From NCBI GenBank assembly GCA_039720395.1, contig CM077828.1, forward strand, positions 27,446,717 to 27,510,716: DNA of 64,000 nt. Direction: 5' to 3'. A program made the translations under genes and the position numbers. The stretch comes from Liquidambar formosana. Taxonomy: Eukaryota > Streptophyta > Magnoliopsida > Saxifragales > Altingiaceae. Shown one piece after another: positions 47,901 to 62,642 of the stretch (position 1 is the first letter of the stretch; each line of letters opens with the position of its first letter). The notes below the pieces were generated by a model, which saw only the letters and a list, made by a program, of their open reading frames with translations, did no database searches and was not told the DNA's origin.

Positions 47901-50900
47901 TGTTTGCAAATTCAAGCATTTTGCAATGATGAGTTGATTTGAGTCTACAAACATGAAGCTAAAAACAGCGAATTTCTGCACATCATTTATAGTCCTCAAA
48001 ATGTTGGCAGCTAAAAGCAAATGGGAGATGACCATTAACTGCCAACTAATAAAACCCTTCTTTGGTTTCTTCTTTTGTGTTTGAAATGAATCAACAAAGT
48101 GTATAAATAATATTTTACTTTAAAAAGTGGTAATGAAATGGACTGCTGCAACACATGAATCTGATCCAGAATAGTTTAATACATCCAAAATTGTTTCTAA
48201 GAAAAAATGCAAGTATAAAAGAATCTAGAAGGTAAAATGCTTAACCAATCAGGAAATGGCTAGCAATAAGGACAAGTGACTAACCAAACATGAGACAAAA
48301 TAATCAGGACAAAACGGGAAGATAATATAATAATATGTGCCCCCATGACACCACTGAAGATGTTCTATGTTTCATCTTCCCATCGTTATGGGATACACAA
48401 ATTCAAAGTTGAAATGAATAGTTACTTCATCAAAAAATAAATAAAAGTTGAAATGAAGAGTTTAGAAATACCATATATATGAGAATATGAACATATTTCT
48501 ACTAAAAAAAATTATATATATATATATATATATATATCACAGAAATGTATTTAACAAAACTAGTAAGCAACACCAATGTGTGATTTTGCATACGTTTTTG
48601 AGTCTGCCAATATTGGAAACACCTCCAAAGTGGGTACAAGATGTAGAACACCAACATTTAAAGCGCTAGCATCAGAACGCAAACTATGTCCTTTGGATGA
48701 AGGAACTTCAAAACCTCCAAGGCCAGTGGTTCCAGGGGGAGCCATTGGTACAGGAGCAGTAATCTCAGTTCCCTTCTGCACAAACTTTTCCATCCAAGAA
48801 ATCTGCATTCAAAACCACATGAATTGTCTCTTAGTTATTCATTAGAATAGACTAAAAATCAAAATATACATGCATGCAAAGACACAGGCTTCAGCTGCTA
48901 GAAAAGAAAAGGCACTAGAGAAAAAATCCATTATGAGTTGAGCAACTGAGCATGGTTACTGCAACCACCCACACTATATTTTCTACAAGTTTGGAACTAT
49001 GAGCATAACAAATTTGGGAGGAAATGGATGAGGGTTTCATTTCAAAATATTAAACTCCATAATAATATTGAAATTTTACAGCTAAATACTTTCCTCTATA
49101 ATCTACCACAAATATAAGAACTCTACTTTTCTCTTTGAAACAAGATTTAAAACAAGACATTATGTTTAGAATTAAAAGATTAATAATTTTCCATATAACA
49201 TGAATCCCAAAATGGGGAAAAAGAAGGTAGGAGTAGACTGGAAAATCTCACATATCAACATAATGCTTACCAATGTGAAGCACCAAAGTGTTGCTCAGAT
49301 CCTTGATGAAGAAAACTCATGTTTGCATACCCCACTTGTTATTGCCAACTTAAAAGTTTTACTGTTCAACTTTAAAGCATTTTTGGCTATCCACCAAGAA
49401 TTTCAACCTTTTTTTGTACCTTCCATAGGCAACCCCAGTTGGTCTGAGATATATCCAAATTTGATTGAATATATGCCCCTATGGTTACTTCAAGAATCAG
49501 TTCCTTTATGAGGCCAGAATTCTTGTGTTTGGAATAATGGTGAAACTTTACCCAAAAAAAGGGGAATAATGGTGAAAAGTATGATTCCAGAGAATCACAA
49601 CTATGGAATTACTTTTGCTGACTTTCTGGAAATATCACACCATTAAATTTGAGTGTTTAAAATGTACTCAAACCAGGCTAACTAAGAAGCAACCTGTAAT
49701 AGAATAGATAGTGGGACCCTCTTGCTTGTGTATCATATAAGGATTGGAGGTGCTAACAAACCTACAGGATTGCAAGGACACTAACGTTATCTACCCCAAA
49801 TCATACACCCAATTTGAGAGTGAAGTTTTTCCAAAACTGGAACCCATTCAGATATCTTTCTATCCATTCTAAGAAAAAGAATATGTATTTCTACATTCTT
49901 CATACTTAAATAACAAGCATATAATAGCAGGTTCAAGGAAGATACATAAGAATTTGAGTTCCACTATCAGTTATGCATCAACTGCAGAGTGCAGACACAT
50001 TAATATATCAAAATTCTGTCTCTTATATAGTTATATCTTAAATATCTTAAACTAGGGTGCACCTGAACCAACATGTCAAAAGAAAAGCATATAATATAAT
50101 ATCAATAAGAAACAGATTTACACTGCGATTGGTGTAGAGAAAAAAATGTACACATTAAGATCTACAAATTCTAGAAGATGATCTTCACTATATATGCTAA
50201 CTTTTACATGAATCTTTTAAATATGTTATACAGTTATACTTAACAAAATATTAATGCTTTGTCCAACTTATTTATTTTCAATATATTGAGTCCATCCTTT
50301 AATGTTGACGCATCACTAATAAAAACCATGAACATATAGTTTCAAACATCAGCCCTGACAGAACACCGTTTTAAAAATTGGAAGCAGTTGCTAACAGAAC
50401 TGAAACACATTTTGAGAATGTAAATGTCTGGTCACATACTATGTACCACTATTTGAACTCCACTTTTAACCTCCCAAGCTCATGCACTCACAATGTGGCA
50501 TGAAGGAAGCCATAAGAGTTCAAATAGCACTACATTCAATTATCCACGCAGTAAAAACTCAGAAAGTTTATACGAGAGAACATGATTCATCAAACTCACA
50601 GGATGTGGAATCACTGGCTCACAGAATCACAGTTGCTAGTGTTTGATGCCCCTTTGACAGAAGCAAGCAAGCTGGTGTCGGTGTTACATAGATGCTACAC
50701 TATATGAAACTGGCAATGGGTTGGAAATTGTCCAACTTGTGTATAATCAGGTTGCAGTAATTAACCCATTTATGACCTATTTGGTGGTTAACATGAAAGC
50801 AACCTGCCGACCTGACTATAATAAGAATGTTCTTAAAAATATTTGATACATTAAAAGATAAACATAGAAATATTTTTTTTTTTGATAAGGTGATAGAAAT

Positions 50901-53900
50901 ATATTGAAAATTAAATAATATTAAACTTTTAAAAATGATTTTGGGGTTGGCCTTGTCCAGAACAGATTTAGCCAACTCTAACTAAATACTTGCCTTCTCA
51001 TTCAAATCCCCAAGTGGTGGACCATGAATCTTCCCTCCGATATATGGTGCGCCCATTGGGAACCTTTCAACTAACTGATGCACCATCAAGTCATCAAGGC
51101 CATGCTTTTCATAGCTCATGAATGCTCCTAAAGCTCCCAGAAACCCCTCATGCCGCAGAAACATTGCTTGCGCATCTCCTTTTGACCTTAACAAAGAATT
51201 TAAAATTGAAATCTAAAAGGAAAAGAATGGCAAAATCATAAACAAAATAATTAAGACGCAAAACTAATAAAGACAATAAGGAAAACAACAACTAGAAAGT
51301 AAGAAAGCATTTTGATGCCCAAAATAGTTAGTACCAACCTTAGCTTCATTAAAAGAATGAAGAAAAACAAGAAATTATAGTCTAAAGCTCGATAAGATAG
51401 TACTTCTTGATTGTTACCAGAAATGAACAGCAAAGGAGATTGTGTCCATGGTGTAAGCATGACCCCTTATAAAAAAACCTCCAAAAAATATTCTCTTAAG
51501 GCCAAATCGGAGCGCATTCAAGTAAGCTATCTACAAAGCAAAACAGGCGAATCAGAAGCACAAAGACATCTAATAATAGGCAGTACATCTGAAGCATCTT
51601 CTATTGGCTATCTGAGATTTATAATAAATAAATAAAATTTATAAATAAATAAATAAATAAAAACCCACTTCTCCCCCCCCCCCTCCCCCACCCCCCAAAA
51701 AAAAAAAGGGGGGACCCAAACACTACCACGGAAAATCAAGTGATCAAATTAGAATTAAGTTGTCTTAAAGCATGTTGTTGGAACAGAGACCCATTTAATA
51801 ACTACAAACAGAATCCCAATCAATGTCTTAAATCATGTCCTTGGACATCATGGAGGTACTGGTGGTCTTATACTACCCTGCAAAGTAATTACTCCTTCCG
51901 TCCCATTAATGCATTGCCATGTCACCTACTTAATTACAACTTTCCGGGCCCATATTGTATTTATTTTGTCTTATAGTAATTGTAGCTTTTAATATAGTAA
52001 AGGGGTATTTTAGAAAATAACCCTTTTTGGTTTGACTTTTAAAAGTGATCAAATATTTTGGGACACCCCAAAATGGAAAGGTGATCAAATAAAATGGGAT
52101 GAAGGGCGTATCCTTTTTTTTTTTTTTTTGGGCATTCTTTCTAGAAATAAAGGTGAATTATATAACAAAAACCCTGACGCCTCAAAAAAGCTGATCAAAT
52201 TCATCCCCTCATATGAACTTTGATCAGAATAGTTATAATATTAGTAGCATTTTCGTTCGTGGAAAAGAAAATGCAACTTCTACACCATGATCTGATTTTA
52301 CTCCCTAAATCTTGACTATTGCCACATCCTCAAATTGAAAAATTATGTATACACATTTTACCACCTGCAAGTGGAAACAAAGCACATATTGGTGCTTCAG
52401 ATTGTCTCCATGTACTTAGCACCTCTTGTTTGAGTATATTCACTATCATTTCTGCTCTTAACTTCTTTTCCTTTTTTTCATATTAAATGGTCAGATTTTA
52501 CCAATAATATCCTTTAGTAAGTATAGGCATATAGGGAGAAATATTATCAGGGATTACCCAAGGGACGACTGAAATCAAATGCAAAAACTAAAAGAAATAA
52601 GGTAGCTCACTCAGATATCATATCTATTTTTCATCTCAATTAGAAATTCTTTAAAACATAAAACAAGGCCTTTGATATGGAATAGCAAAACAGAATTTAT
52701 TTCTGACCCAGATGGGTTGGATAAGGCACTGTGTGTATCCCATAATAGAATCTTGTAATTGTGCAACTCACCTGCCCAATATTATATGAAATCATTCGTA
52801 ATAGAGACAGAGAGATATCTTCGGGTCTGTAATCTTCAAGCTCCTTATTTTCAGAAATTGCCTTGCCAAAACTAGAAGCAATGGTTGATGCAGAGAGACC
52901 AATCTGTGATCATTTGAATAATTAGAGGTTTTAAGTCACTCTAATGAATATAGGGGAAAAAAATTTCATGCAGAACAAGACCTGTCAGTATATCATAGTG
53001 TGTAAACCATGTTACACATCAAAACGTGTAGTGTAATCATTCATAAATAATAATATAACACACTAGTTCACATCATCACTGTATATCTTTTGTTGTATTT
53101 ATCTTTCATATACCTCCATATAAGAAGAAATGAAAATCAAGATTGAAAAATGTGACAAGAATATATACCTTATTGTAATCCATACCACCATAAATGTCTC
53201 CAACAAGCATGTCTATCGTCCTATTATCTCCCCGTTGACTCAGTTCTAGTAACTCATCAAAACTGAAGGTGGATGAATATAAGACCTTTATTAAATCTTT
53301 AGGCATAAGAGAGAAAATTGAGGCATGAAAGAAAAAAAAAAGACTAGAAGATTTAAATGACCTCTTGCACTTTGTTAACAGCTTTCCCAAGCCCCAATAT
53401 GTACCACCACCAACATTTGTCCCGCTAACTCGCTGAAACTTCCCGTCTCCATCAACCTATACCAGTTCAAAATTAAAAGGATCGATCAATGACAACCTTA
53501 AAAGTCGTTTGCAATACTAAATCTTAAGTTATCAAGAGTCAATGAAATGCAACGTAACAAGACAACCATACCTTGATCATACTAACACCAGATCCAATAT
53601 TAACAAGAAGATAAGGGAATAAATCATTGTGGTCAATCTGCACAAACTCTTTTCGACCCTCTATGTGTGTAAAAGCTTCATGACGTATCGCCTACTCAAA
53701 GTACAGTTAGAAAAAAAAAGAAGAAGGTAATTTTAGTACCATGAAGTGCTAATAGGAGGAGAGAAGTACAAAATAATTTTCTTAAAAAATGCACTAAAAA
53801 GATAAATATCAAAAGTAATTGATGATTCAGTCAACAATATATGTTCCAAAATGATGACCGTGCTAGCAAGTCAATAATGAAATCTCAATGATGACAGTGT

Positions 53901-54395
53901 CAAGAAAAACTAGTTTATGTTTCAGCAAACAGAACATCTGCTGTCAATAAAATATAAAGATAACAATAAGATTGATATCTTGCAATTAAACTATAATTCC
54001 ACATATTAGTCTCAAGGATCCTATTAAAAGTAATTCAACCACTTTAAGAACTCATCAGAAATTTTGTAATCATAAGTTCTAACTCCTCACAATGGTAATG
54101 TTACACTACAGTATTCTAGGCCCTAGTGCCTAGGAAATAAGGATTCATAAAGTACCTAAAGTACCCAGTACCCTAGTGCCTAGATTTCATGTTTCTTCTA
54201 GAGAGAAAAATACCCCAGTTGACACCAGAAACAGAGACAACTTTGGCTCTTTTAAGCTTTTCATTTGTTGGACTACATGGTAAGATAGTAATATTAGAAT
54301 TTCTAGTCGTGTTCTCAAATTTCAGTCTGCCAAAATTTAAAATGTCAAATTTTCAACTGAAAATGACATGAAAAATTCACTACAGCAATAAATGT

Positions 54396-54430
<35 letters not shown>

Positions 54431-57400
54431 ACGCATTCATTACTACATGAAAAATGAGTACCTTGTCTGAATATGGTATAAAAAACATTTTATCTCAAAC
54501 TTTAACCAAAATCTTCAACAATATTTGTATGTGAAACTAGAATATAGATCACTGTATGAGAACATTATGCATAGAGCAGTTCTTCATATTCTTCAAATGT
54601 GAAAAAAACAGTAATCCAATTTCATTTTAAAAATAAAATAAGAAATAAAAAAAGAGAGAAAAACCGGAAGCCATGCTAACAAAATCATTTGGCTTGGAAG
54701 AAGAAAAAACATTTATACGCACAGACGAGCACACACACGCAGATGCACAGACTTAACTCGTACATTTATTGATAATTTTTTTTTAAATACACACAATAAC
54801 GAATATAACACTTAACAAATGATGGGAAGGTCTATCAGAATTTCACCTTGAGCAAAAAATTTGCTCCAGCCACAAGACAATCCATTTCGTCTTCTTTGTC
54901 AAGACTAACCCCAAGCCTCTCTTTGAAAAGATCTGCAAACTTGTATGCCCCACCACCTGTGGCCTTCTCACAAACTCAACTCGTAAATCAATGTATGTGT
55001 ATTAAGAGAAATTAACCAAGCAGAATGTGACTAGTCTGATTTCTAAACTAAACAAATTTTCCATCTTCACTTTACTTGCCAATGTAGCAGTCAAAGCGAT
55101 GGGTAGCAGTACAACGATATTCACAACCCAGGAAGTAAGGAATTTACCATTTGCCTATTAAGGTACACTCTGATGATGTCTAAAGAATACCACAGAGTAA
55201 TGCTTACCTTGATGGTAATTCCATGGGAAAGAAAAGTAAATAAAAATGAAACAAGTCAGCTAAAATGCCAGGCCCAGTAAACTATGTTAAAGACTCAAGG
55301 AGGGTTCAGAATGAGCCATGGAGAGTGGTATCTGTCAAACATAGGTTTGAGGTAAAGCATGAATACGGAACCATTGAATAAAATAATACTGATCAATAAA
55401 TAAACAATACTAAATGTTACTGAACTTTAAGCTGTTATAGTTTTTCCAATATATTTTGTCTAAAATCCAATGGAAAAGGTAACTGAACCTAGCTGAAGAG
55501 AGAGATCCATGTCTAGAGCAAAATGAATTCTGATTTTCTTTTGTTTTGTCATAAGTATTTCCCTCGGATATCAAATAAACAGTATCTGGTTCACAAGCTT
55601 CTCTTAAGAACAGAATCTCAAAACACTGCCTGAAGGCCTAATCCATCCATAAGGCGATGCAGAGTTGACCCAAATTCTTGAAAATTGGAGTTTAAAAATA
55701 GTGAAAATAGTGTCAAATGCAATGCTTACCTTAATTAAGGCATTTTCATTGGCTGGGGCCTCAGGATGCCAAGAACGTGAATCCATCCCTGGAGATAGTG
55801 ACCGGAATGATCAGCAAAATGTAAAGAAACCAAAGTAATTTTGTTTAGCAACTTGAATGAAATTAGATTTTTTTAAAAAAACCCACAAATATGAGCCAAC
55901 ACACTAGTGAAATCTACTATCTTTACAGTTTACAATAGGAAAAAGAAAAAATAAAGAAACACGAAAAGAAAAATGGTGGGAAAATGTATACCACCACGGT
56001 GAAGCTGCTTGGAAGAGATAAAGTCTAGGCACTCATTAATCTTGTTTGTCTCAAACTTTACAAAATGAAGCCTTCCACCAAGAATAGGGTAGCTTCTCCT
56101 ATTACCATTCAAAAGTCCCAATCTCTCCTTGATAGACATTTTCCTCTTATCATGACTTGATCGGTCCGCATGTCTTGAAAAATACACCAACTTAATGAGA
56201 GAACCTGCCAATAAACCGAGGAATAATCATGATATTTGAACTATCACATTTTATTGATCACCGACAGTTTTCAGACTTCACACGATCAACATGAAAGTTA
56301 AAAATGACAATAACAGAAATAAAAAGAGAAAAAAGGGTTGTAAGTTGTAACAATGTATCAACTTTAAAACAATCAACTGTAAAAATATAAAGCATTTAAA
56401 TTAAATTTGATGTATGTGCTTGATTACTATTTGCATACAAAATGTTGCTATGATTTAAAAGTAATAAGGACAACGGGTGCCGTGAGGGAAATACCCATAA
56501 GCAACTTCTATAATTTGCAGAAAAAAAGAGAGAGAAGAGAGGGGGGGTGACTCTTTACCTACCAATATAAGAAAAGTGTCCATGGCCTCTTACAGTAATT
56601 TAACCATTATCATGCTACACTGAAGTTCTTTAATAAAGCCATGAAACATAGATATGACATGATAATGGCAATTATAAAAATCAGAAATGGAAGAGGAGAA
56701 ACAACATTATAAACAATTCTAGCAGCTAATGTGCCCATGATCACTTAAAAATTGGTTTGAGGAACAATATCAATCCACATACAAAAAGTAATTAACAAAG
56801 TTATCTTCAGAAATTGTTATTCTCAACTCAGGCAGATGGGATGTATTGAGAAATAACATCTCTTTCCAAATTGAATGGAAAAGTAACCACACAAATAGTA
56901 ATATTCATCAGACTTGCTTTTTGGTATCTTTTTTTTTCCCCCCTAAAGCCTGTTATGAGAAATTATGAAATACATGGAACAATGTCAAACAAAGTCATCC
57001 AGTAGAGGTGGGGAAAAAAAATTTGGCACGCAAGGCCTGCACACTTAAGAACTTAACATACACCAAATCTAGCCTTTTTCATTTGCACTCACCCAAAGAC
57101 ATGAAAGGGAAAAAACGACACAAGAATATAATCAAACAAACAGAAAAAAACCCATGAAGGGAAGATCACAATTGAACCACAAAAACAATGAACCAAACCC
57201 AGCATAAATCATAATAATTGTCTAATAGTAAGGTGAATTCACCTCAAATGCCCAAAACACGATCGCAATTGAACAACAAAAACAATCAAAGAGAACCCAT
57301 ATAATCATGTACCAAATGAATTGTCTGATTACAAGGCAAACTCACCTCCAATGTCCAAAGCCAGGTGAGATATATCATCAGATTGATTAGGCAACAGAAT

Positions 57401-57616
57401 TGTGGGATCTTTCTCTTCAAAATTCCCTTGAATTGCTGCGCCGCTAAGATCTAGCTGCGGCCGAGAACCCGACCGGTGGATGGAATTTCCGGCAATGAGC
57501 GCCATTTCTTTCTCCCCTTCTTCCTCTCTCACCACCTTATCTGTGGCCTTATTTTCATTACTCTCCTCTTTTATATCGGTAATTCCAAGAACTGGGTGTT
57601 CAGTTAGACCAGCCAT
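41913..57616 (-). CDS. PANK2: pantothenate kinase 2 with C-terminal DUF89 domain
   Basis: Pantothenate kinase starts CoA synthesis by phosphorylating pantothenate; the plant enzyme carries a DUF89 metal-dependent phosphatase domain thought to remove damaged or surplus 4'-phosphopantetheine forms. All 22 coding exons were traced in phase: 57346..57616, 55992..56204, 55730..55788, 54847..54963, 53572..53691, 53362..53456, 53169..53262, 52772..52903, 51418..51530, 50994..51186, 48594..48802, 47757..47801, 47596..47644, 46060..46142, 45592..45708, 44995..45058, 44563..44709, 44295..44453, 43735..43818, 42683..42877, 42388..42459, 41913..42002. They sum to 2721 nt, 906 aa, the usual length. The kinase part shows [12 protein letters not shown] (D88), [38 protein letters not shown] and [14 protein letters not shown]89 shows [12 protein letters not shown] (D737, D742) and [13 protein letters not shown]. 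Introns 10 and 17 use GC donors. No disruption is seen. Confidence 0.96.
46742..47385. mobile_element. TIR transposon with 8-bp TSD in PANK2 intron 13
   Basis: A 644-bp element has termini CTATGAAGCACAGATGC (left) and CTATGAAGCACAGATAC (reverse complement of the right). An 8-bp duplication, CCCATATC, flanks it at 46734..46741 and 47386..47393. The subterminal regions are rich in GTATC/GATAC units (for example GTATCGTACC, CGTATCCGTATC). An 8-bp TSD suggests hAT; the terminus is not a textbook hAT end. No coding capacity. Confidence 0.8.
48803..50993 (-). other. PANK2 intron 10 (GC-AG)
   Basis: A 2.19-kb intron begins with GCAAGT after GAGAAG and ends with CAG before ATTTCTTGG. It contains AT-rich unique sequence and no recognisable gene or transposon. 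A 103-codon plus-strand open frame near 49,200 shows no known domain. Confidence 0.7.
51892..52108. mobile_element. Stowaway-like MITE in PANK2 intron 8
   Basis: A 217-bp element starts CTCCTTCCGTCCCAT and ends, reverse-complemented, CGCCCTTCATCCCAT. It is flanked by TA dinucleotides (51890-51891 and 52109-52110). CTCCCTCCGTCCC termini with TA duplications are characteristic of Stowaway (Tc1/mariner) MITEs. Confidence 0.78.
54400..54429. repeat. (TG)n microsatellite in PANK2 intron 4
   Basis: About 15 uninterrupted TG units, likely length-polymorphic. Confidence 0.9.
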
Positions 57617-60600
57617 AAATCCAAAATTCCTTCCACCAGCTGCCTACCCCCAACTGTTCGGTCAAAATAGCCTTATTGGTCGCTTGTCCTACGCTCCAAA
57701 ACGAAGTATTTTTATTTCTACATAAATAAAATCAAATGAAGAAGACAAATCAACTAAACAAACAAAACAAATATTATATATAGAGAGAGAAAGAGAAATA
57801 TATATTTATATGTTAAGCTATGATAAACAATACCCAAGTCTTAAATGGAAGCTAAAACTACAACAGAGAAGCAAAAATACATACACACACATATATATTT
57901 ATATCAAACCCCCTTTTTAGAAATAAAAAATAAAATATAACTTACAGCAAAAAATAAAAATAAAATTATTAATTGTAAATATAAGTAAAACCCAGATCAG
58001 ATATATATATATATATTATAAATATATATATAAAAAAAAAAAAGAACGATATTTTTCCTGAAATTTAATGCATTGAACCCACATGAAATAAAAATAAAAA
58101 ACCAAAATGTTCTTATACAGTCAACAAACTTAAAATTTAAATTAAACAAATAAATCAACCCGGATTGTCAAAAAAAGGTGAAAAACAAGCAGAATGGTTT
58201 TTGGGTGAGGAAGTGAAAGACTAGTTGAACTAGAATCACACACTATAATTATTGAATACAACAAAAAGAGTACGGAAATGGCTGCGGGATTGAAATGTGA
58301 ACTACCTTTTTAACTCTCTGGGGTTCGATTGCTGCTGCTGATAGGATAATGCGAGGATTGAGGAACACGAGAAAACGATGTTTTTGCGACTATTGTAGAT
58401 TGAGTGTAGATGATTATGCTGCTGCTGCTTATGATGATGATAATGGCGTCTTGGTGGATCCCTCTGGTCGTCGGATCAGTTGGGCTGCTAATAAAATTCG
58501 CATTAAGGGCGCGTGAGGGTCAATTCTATTTTATGAGGTGGTTGTCAACTACTACGGGTCATGTGGGGCTGGCTATTTTTCATTTTATATATCTTTACCA
58601 AAAAAATTTTTAAAAAAACCAGAAAATGAATAAAATCTTATTTGTGTTGGCCTTTTTACTAATAAATCATTCGGATTTTTGGTCTGATTAATCCCATCCC
58701 ATTAAACATGAGTATCATCGTATCATTGCTCAGTCCACATCCGTTATGGATAAGGATAAATCTAATCAATGATTTGGTCTAAAGAATGAATGATTTTTGA
58801 CGCATAAATCTTTGAGACCACGAATTCATGTTTGGTATTTTTAATAGATAATTGATCAATTTTCATAAATTTTTGTATTTTTTATAAAATTTGAAAAATT
58901 GAAAATAAGTGAAATGGAAAGAAAGTTGCGAAACGGCAATAACCGGCACTCTATTGGATGTTATTACAAGTAGTCTCCAAATTTGAATAATGTGAGAATG
59001 ATATATGATTATTTTCATTTTTATTATTATAATTTTCAGCAAATAACATTAATCTGGAAAGGACAAAGTTGGCAAATGACTGAAACTAGCTACCGTATAA
59101 TAAGTCTTCCTTGATTAAGACACAGATGGAGACATATAGAGCAATACTAGCCCACTAGGTAGTTAGTGTACCATACATGGGTTATACAATATTTTTGAAA
59201 TATTTAACTTATTTTTAAAAAAGAATACCGCTATTTATTTTTAAATTCTTAGTCTAATGATATGGCAGCAACTACATTGACATGTGGTGTTTCTTATATT
59301 TTTTAAATACATACCACGGAATTAACTACATCATACTATTTTTTTTCGTGATGTGTATGCATATTCTAATTATGCGTACGCCTAAAAGGATCATGCGTAA
59401 ACTGATGCAATCTGCATCAAGTAATTACATAATTTGAAAAAAGGCTTTTGAAAAAAATATGAAACAATGGCATTTTTGTTTTAAAAAAAATGAGAAAATT
59501 GGTGTACCATAATTGATGTTTTCTTGAATTGTTTGGGAACCAAAAAATACAGTCAATTAAAATTAAAATAAAATAAAATAAATAAAAAAATTCGAGGACA
59601 ATTAAGGAACTTTGATGAGGACGGACTTGGGGTAGGTTGAAGATTAAGTCCCTTCAGTGTCAATTAAAATGGAAGTTGGGGGTTTGACGAAGATAGCCCG
59701 ACAAGATGATCAAAGTAATTTTAAAAAGTCAAACATACATGAGGCAGACTGAAAACAAAATTGAATCTTATCTTACAGCATACAAATCCAAGTTGGCTCG
59801 CTTTGGGGTAGGTGGGCATGGACCAATCCATTACACATATCTAAAAGGGTGGAAGGGCACACTGTTGTGTGCCACGTGTTTACATAAGAGTTTTTTACCT
59901 CTTTCTTTTTTCTTTTTTTTTTCTTTTTTTTTGGCCTTTCACGTGCTGAAACAATGAAGTGAAAAAACCTCTTTTGGCAAAATTACATTTTAGTAATGCT
60001 TTTCCAAGTTAATACCACAAAAAGGATATTGATTGTCAACTTGTTACAAATTAATTTGATAAGTGCTTCAGAAGGACTACTAATTTTATTTGTTTGGTAT
60101 CAAGTTGAGAAGTGGTCACGAAAAGGTAAATTCGTCACCTTTCCTTTTTTTTTTTTTTTTTTTTTGGGTATTACTTACTCTTTCTCACATAGTGGAGGTA
60201 AGTTGACGCTTGATGTTCATTGTATATCTCTTTATTTTTATGTAGGAGGATTAGAAAATCCACACTATACAATGTTCAAACCAAACTTAATAGACTGTAC
60301 TATATTTCTCTGTTTTCTTTATGCCTATTCATTTCCCTTCTTAAAAATTGAACATATAAAACTATAAATAGTCATAATTAAAAAGAGAGACAAATAGAGG
60401 AAATGAGGATTAAAAAAGAAAATGTGATCCGCCGGAATTTTCAGATTCTCTCAATTTACTTTCGACACGAATAAAATAAAATAAAAAAATCTATTTTAAT
60501 CAAAATTCTTCCATATGGTTAATTACATAAAGTTGAAAAGATTTATACTTTCTCTTATTTTCTTATCCTTCTGCCTTTTTTTTTTTCCCTATTATCTTTC

Positions 60601-61789
60601 TCAGTTTAGTCTTTTCTCTCATTTTTTTTATACTCTAATCTCAAACATATTTTTGATATTTTTTCTCATGGTTTTTCACTCTTTGTGCAGCCCATTCGAA
60701 ACCTTATGGAATGTCAAGATTCATTAATGTAATGCTTTTTACAATCTCTACCGTCGGATTTCGAGATACCTTCAATGGTTATACTTATTTTGGTATATAC
60801 TAACATGTTAAAGCTATAATTGTGGGATGGGTTAGGTTCTAGAGAATCTTAATCTTTTTCCACCAAATATCATAACGTGTCAATTCCTTTATTTTTTACA
60901 AGTTTTCACCATTAAATTAATTGTTTTTCAAAATAATTTGTCTTTTTTAAGAGTATAATTAAATTTTATGTGATACATTATGTTAACATCACACCAAAGT
61001 TTATTTTGATTGAACTATTTTATTTATTTTTGTCTGTATCTTTTAAATTTAATTGACATATTATATTAACAAATACATTTTACTATTTTAGAGAATAACT
61101 ATTATGTTAAAATTCTAATTTGCTAATAATATTATTTTTTATAAATTAATCCATGTGTCGCACGGGTTCTAAAGCTAGTGTAATACCACAGCTGGGGGTG
61201 GCAATGAGCTCTCATCTGCCCTGTTTCTATGGGGACCATTCCAAATTTAGTAGCCTAGGAGGGTTTGGACCCTATCAATTGTCTCATGTCTTGTAGGAAG
61301 TGGGTCCATTTTTATAATACACACCGATAATTTATTAATGGGCCAAGTTATTACCACCATATAAAATAGTTTAAGCACCCTACTTAATTTATATTTTTTA
61401 AGGTTTTATGAAAATATAAAAGGTTTTTAGGAAAACTAATCACGTAATCTAATAGAAAACATCATTTCGGACAACTTTGTAGAATAAATGTTTTTCAAAA
61501 TCTGTCATTTAAATAGAATTTTTGGCCATTTTTCATGGAAAGTGTAATAGAGATTGTAAATGACCAAAAAGTCTACTTAACTAACAAATTTTGAAAAAAC
61601 TTTATTCTACAAAATTGTTCAGAATAATATTTTCTAGTGGATAACAGGGCTAGTGTTCGTGAAAACCTTTCATATTTTTCATAAAACCTTAAAAAGTGTA
61701 AACTAATGAAAGGCTTAGAGTACTTTATGTGATGACAATAGCCCCGCTTTTTATTAATATGTGTTTTGTCAAATATTATGAGTGCAATT

Positions 61790-62030
61790 TGATCCGGTCT
61801 AAAATTGAGACCAACAGGTCTTGGAGGTTTTTTTTTCAAAGTAAGAAGTCTTGGAAGTTTTGGATTCAACTCTTACCACTCCTCCTCAGGTTATTCTTTT
61901 GGATTTTGTCTAGCAATTACCCTGTGCATATGAGATAGAAAGACTATATGCGCCGAAAGGATTAATCAAGTGTGTAAATATATAAAAACCTTCTGATATC
62001 CAAAAAAAAAGAAAAAAGGAAAAAGAAAAA
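61790..62030 (+). mobile_element. SINE-like repeat, second copy
   Basis: This shares its 3' half with the SINE at 36.3 kb: ATTCAACTCTTACCACTCCT, an ATTTTG.CTAGCAATTACC block, GTGCATATGAGAT, a GGATTAATCAAGTGTG block, and CCTTCTGATATCCAAAAAA leading into a long A-rich tail. The 5' part has GGTCTTGG motifs. No TSD was found, so the ends are approximate. Confidence 0.6.
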
Positions 62031-62606
62031 GAAAAAAAACTGAACCAATCCGATCATCTTTAGATTAGTTTTGGTGGGATTCTAAATAATCTTGGTCTGG
62101 TTCTAGGTTAAGGTTATGGGCCGACAATCGAGGGCCGATCGGCTTAAGTGCAATCTAAACAGCCTTGGGCTTAAAATCTAATCTAAGTCCAGCGTAGCCC
62201 AAATTATGCATGGCTTTTTTACAATTTTGGACTTCTATCACTTTCTTGGAACGTAAATTTGGTCAGTCATGGGTCTAATCTGGATGAGGCTTGGGCCTGA
62301 GAATCCTCCCAATGCAGGCCTACACCTCGTTGGCACTGGAGTTGAAGCACTCTCATGCCTCAATTGCTCATCAAGATGGGAGAATCTAGTCATATTTTTT
62401 AGAGCAATTCTCTTCAACTATTCAAAAATGATCCCTTTCTGTGTTTGGTAAATGGTAACCCATATGCCAAATGGGGCAGAGTAGTACCAATCATCGCACA
62501 ACATTCCGGGTTCAATTTTGGGAGGCATCAAGGTTTGGATTTGGCTTCCCACAAGGAATTGTGCGGCGAGGACAGAGCCAACTATTCTTTCTCCTTTCAC
62601 ACACAC

Positions 62607-62610
62607 TTGA

Positions 62611-62642
<32 letters not shown>

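Noticed and set aside
48576..48845. Plus-strand open frame of 89 codons
   Set aside because: It is the antisense shadow of PANK2 exon 11.
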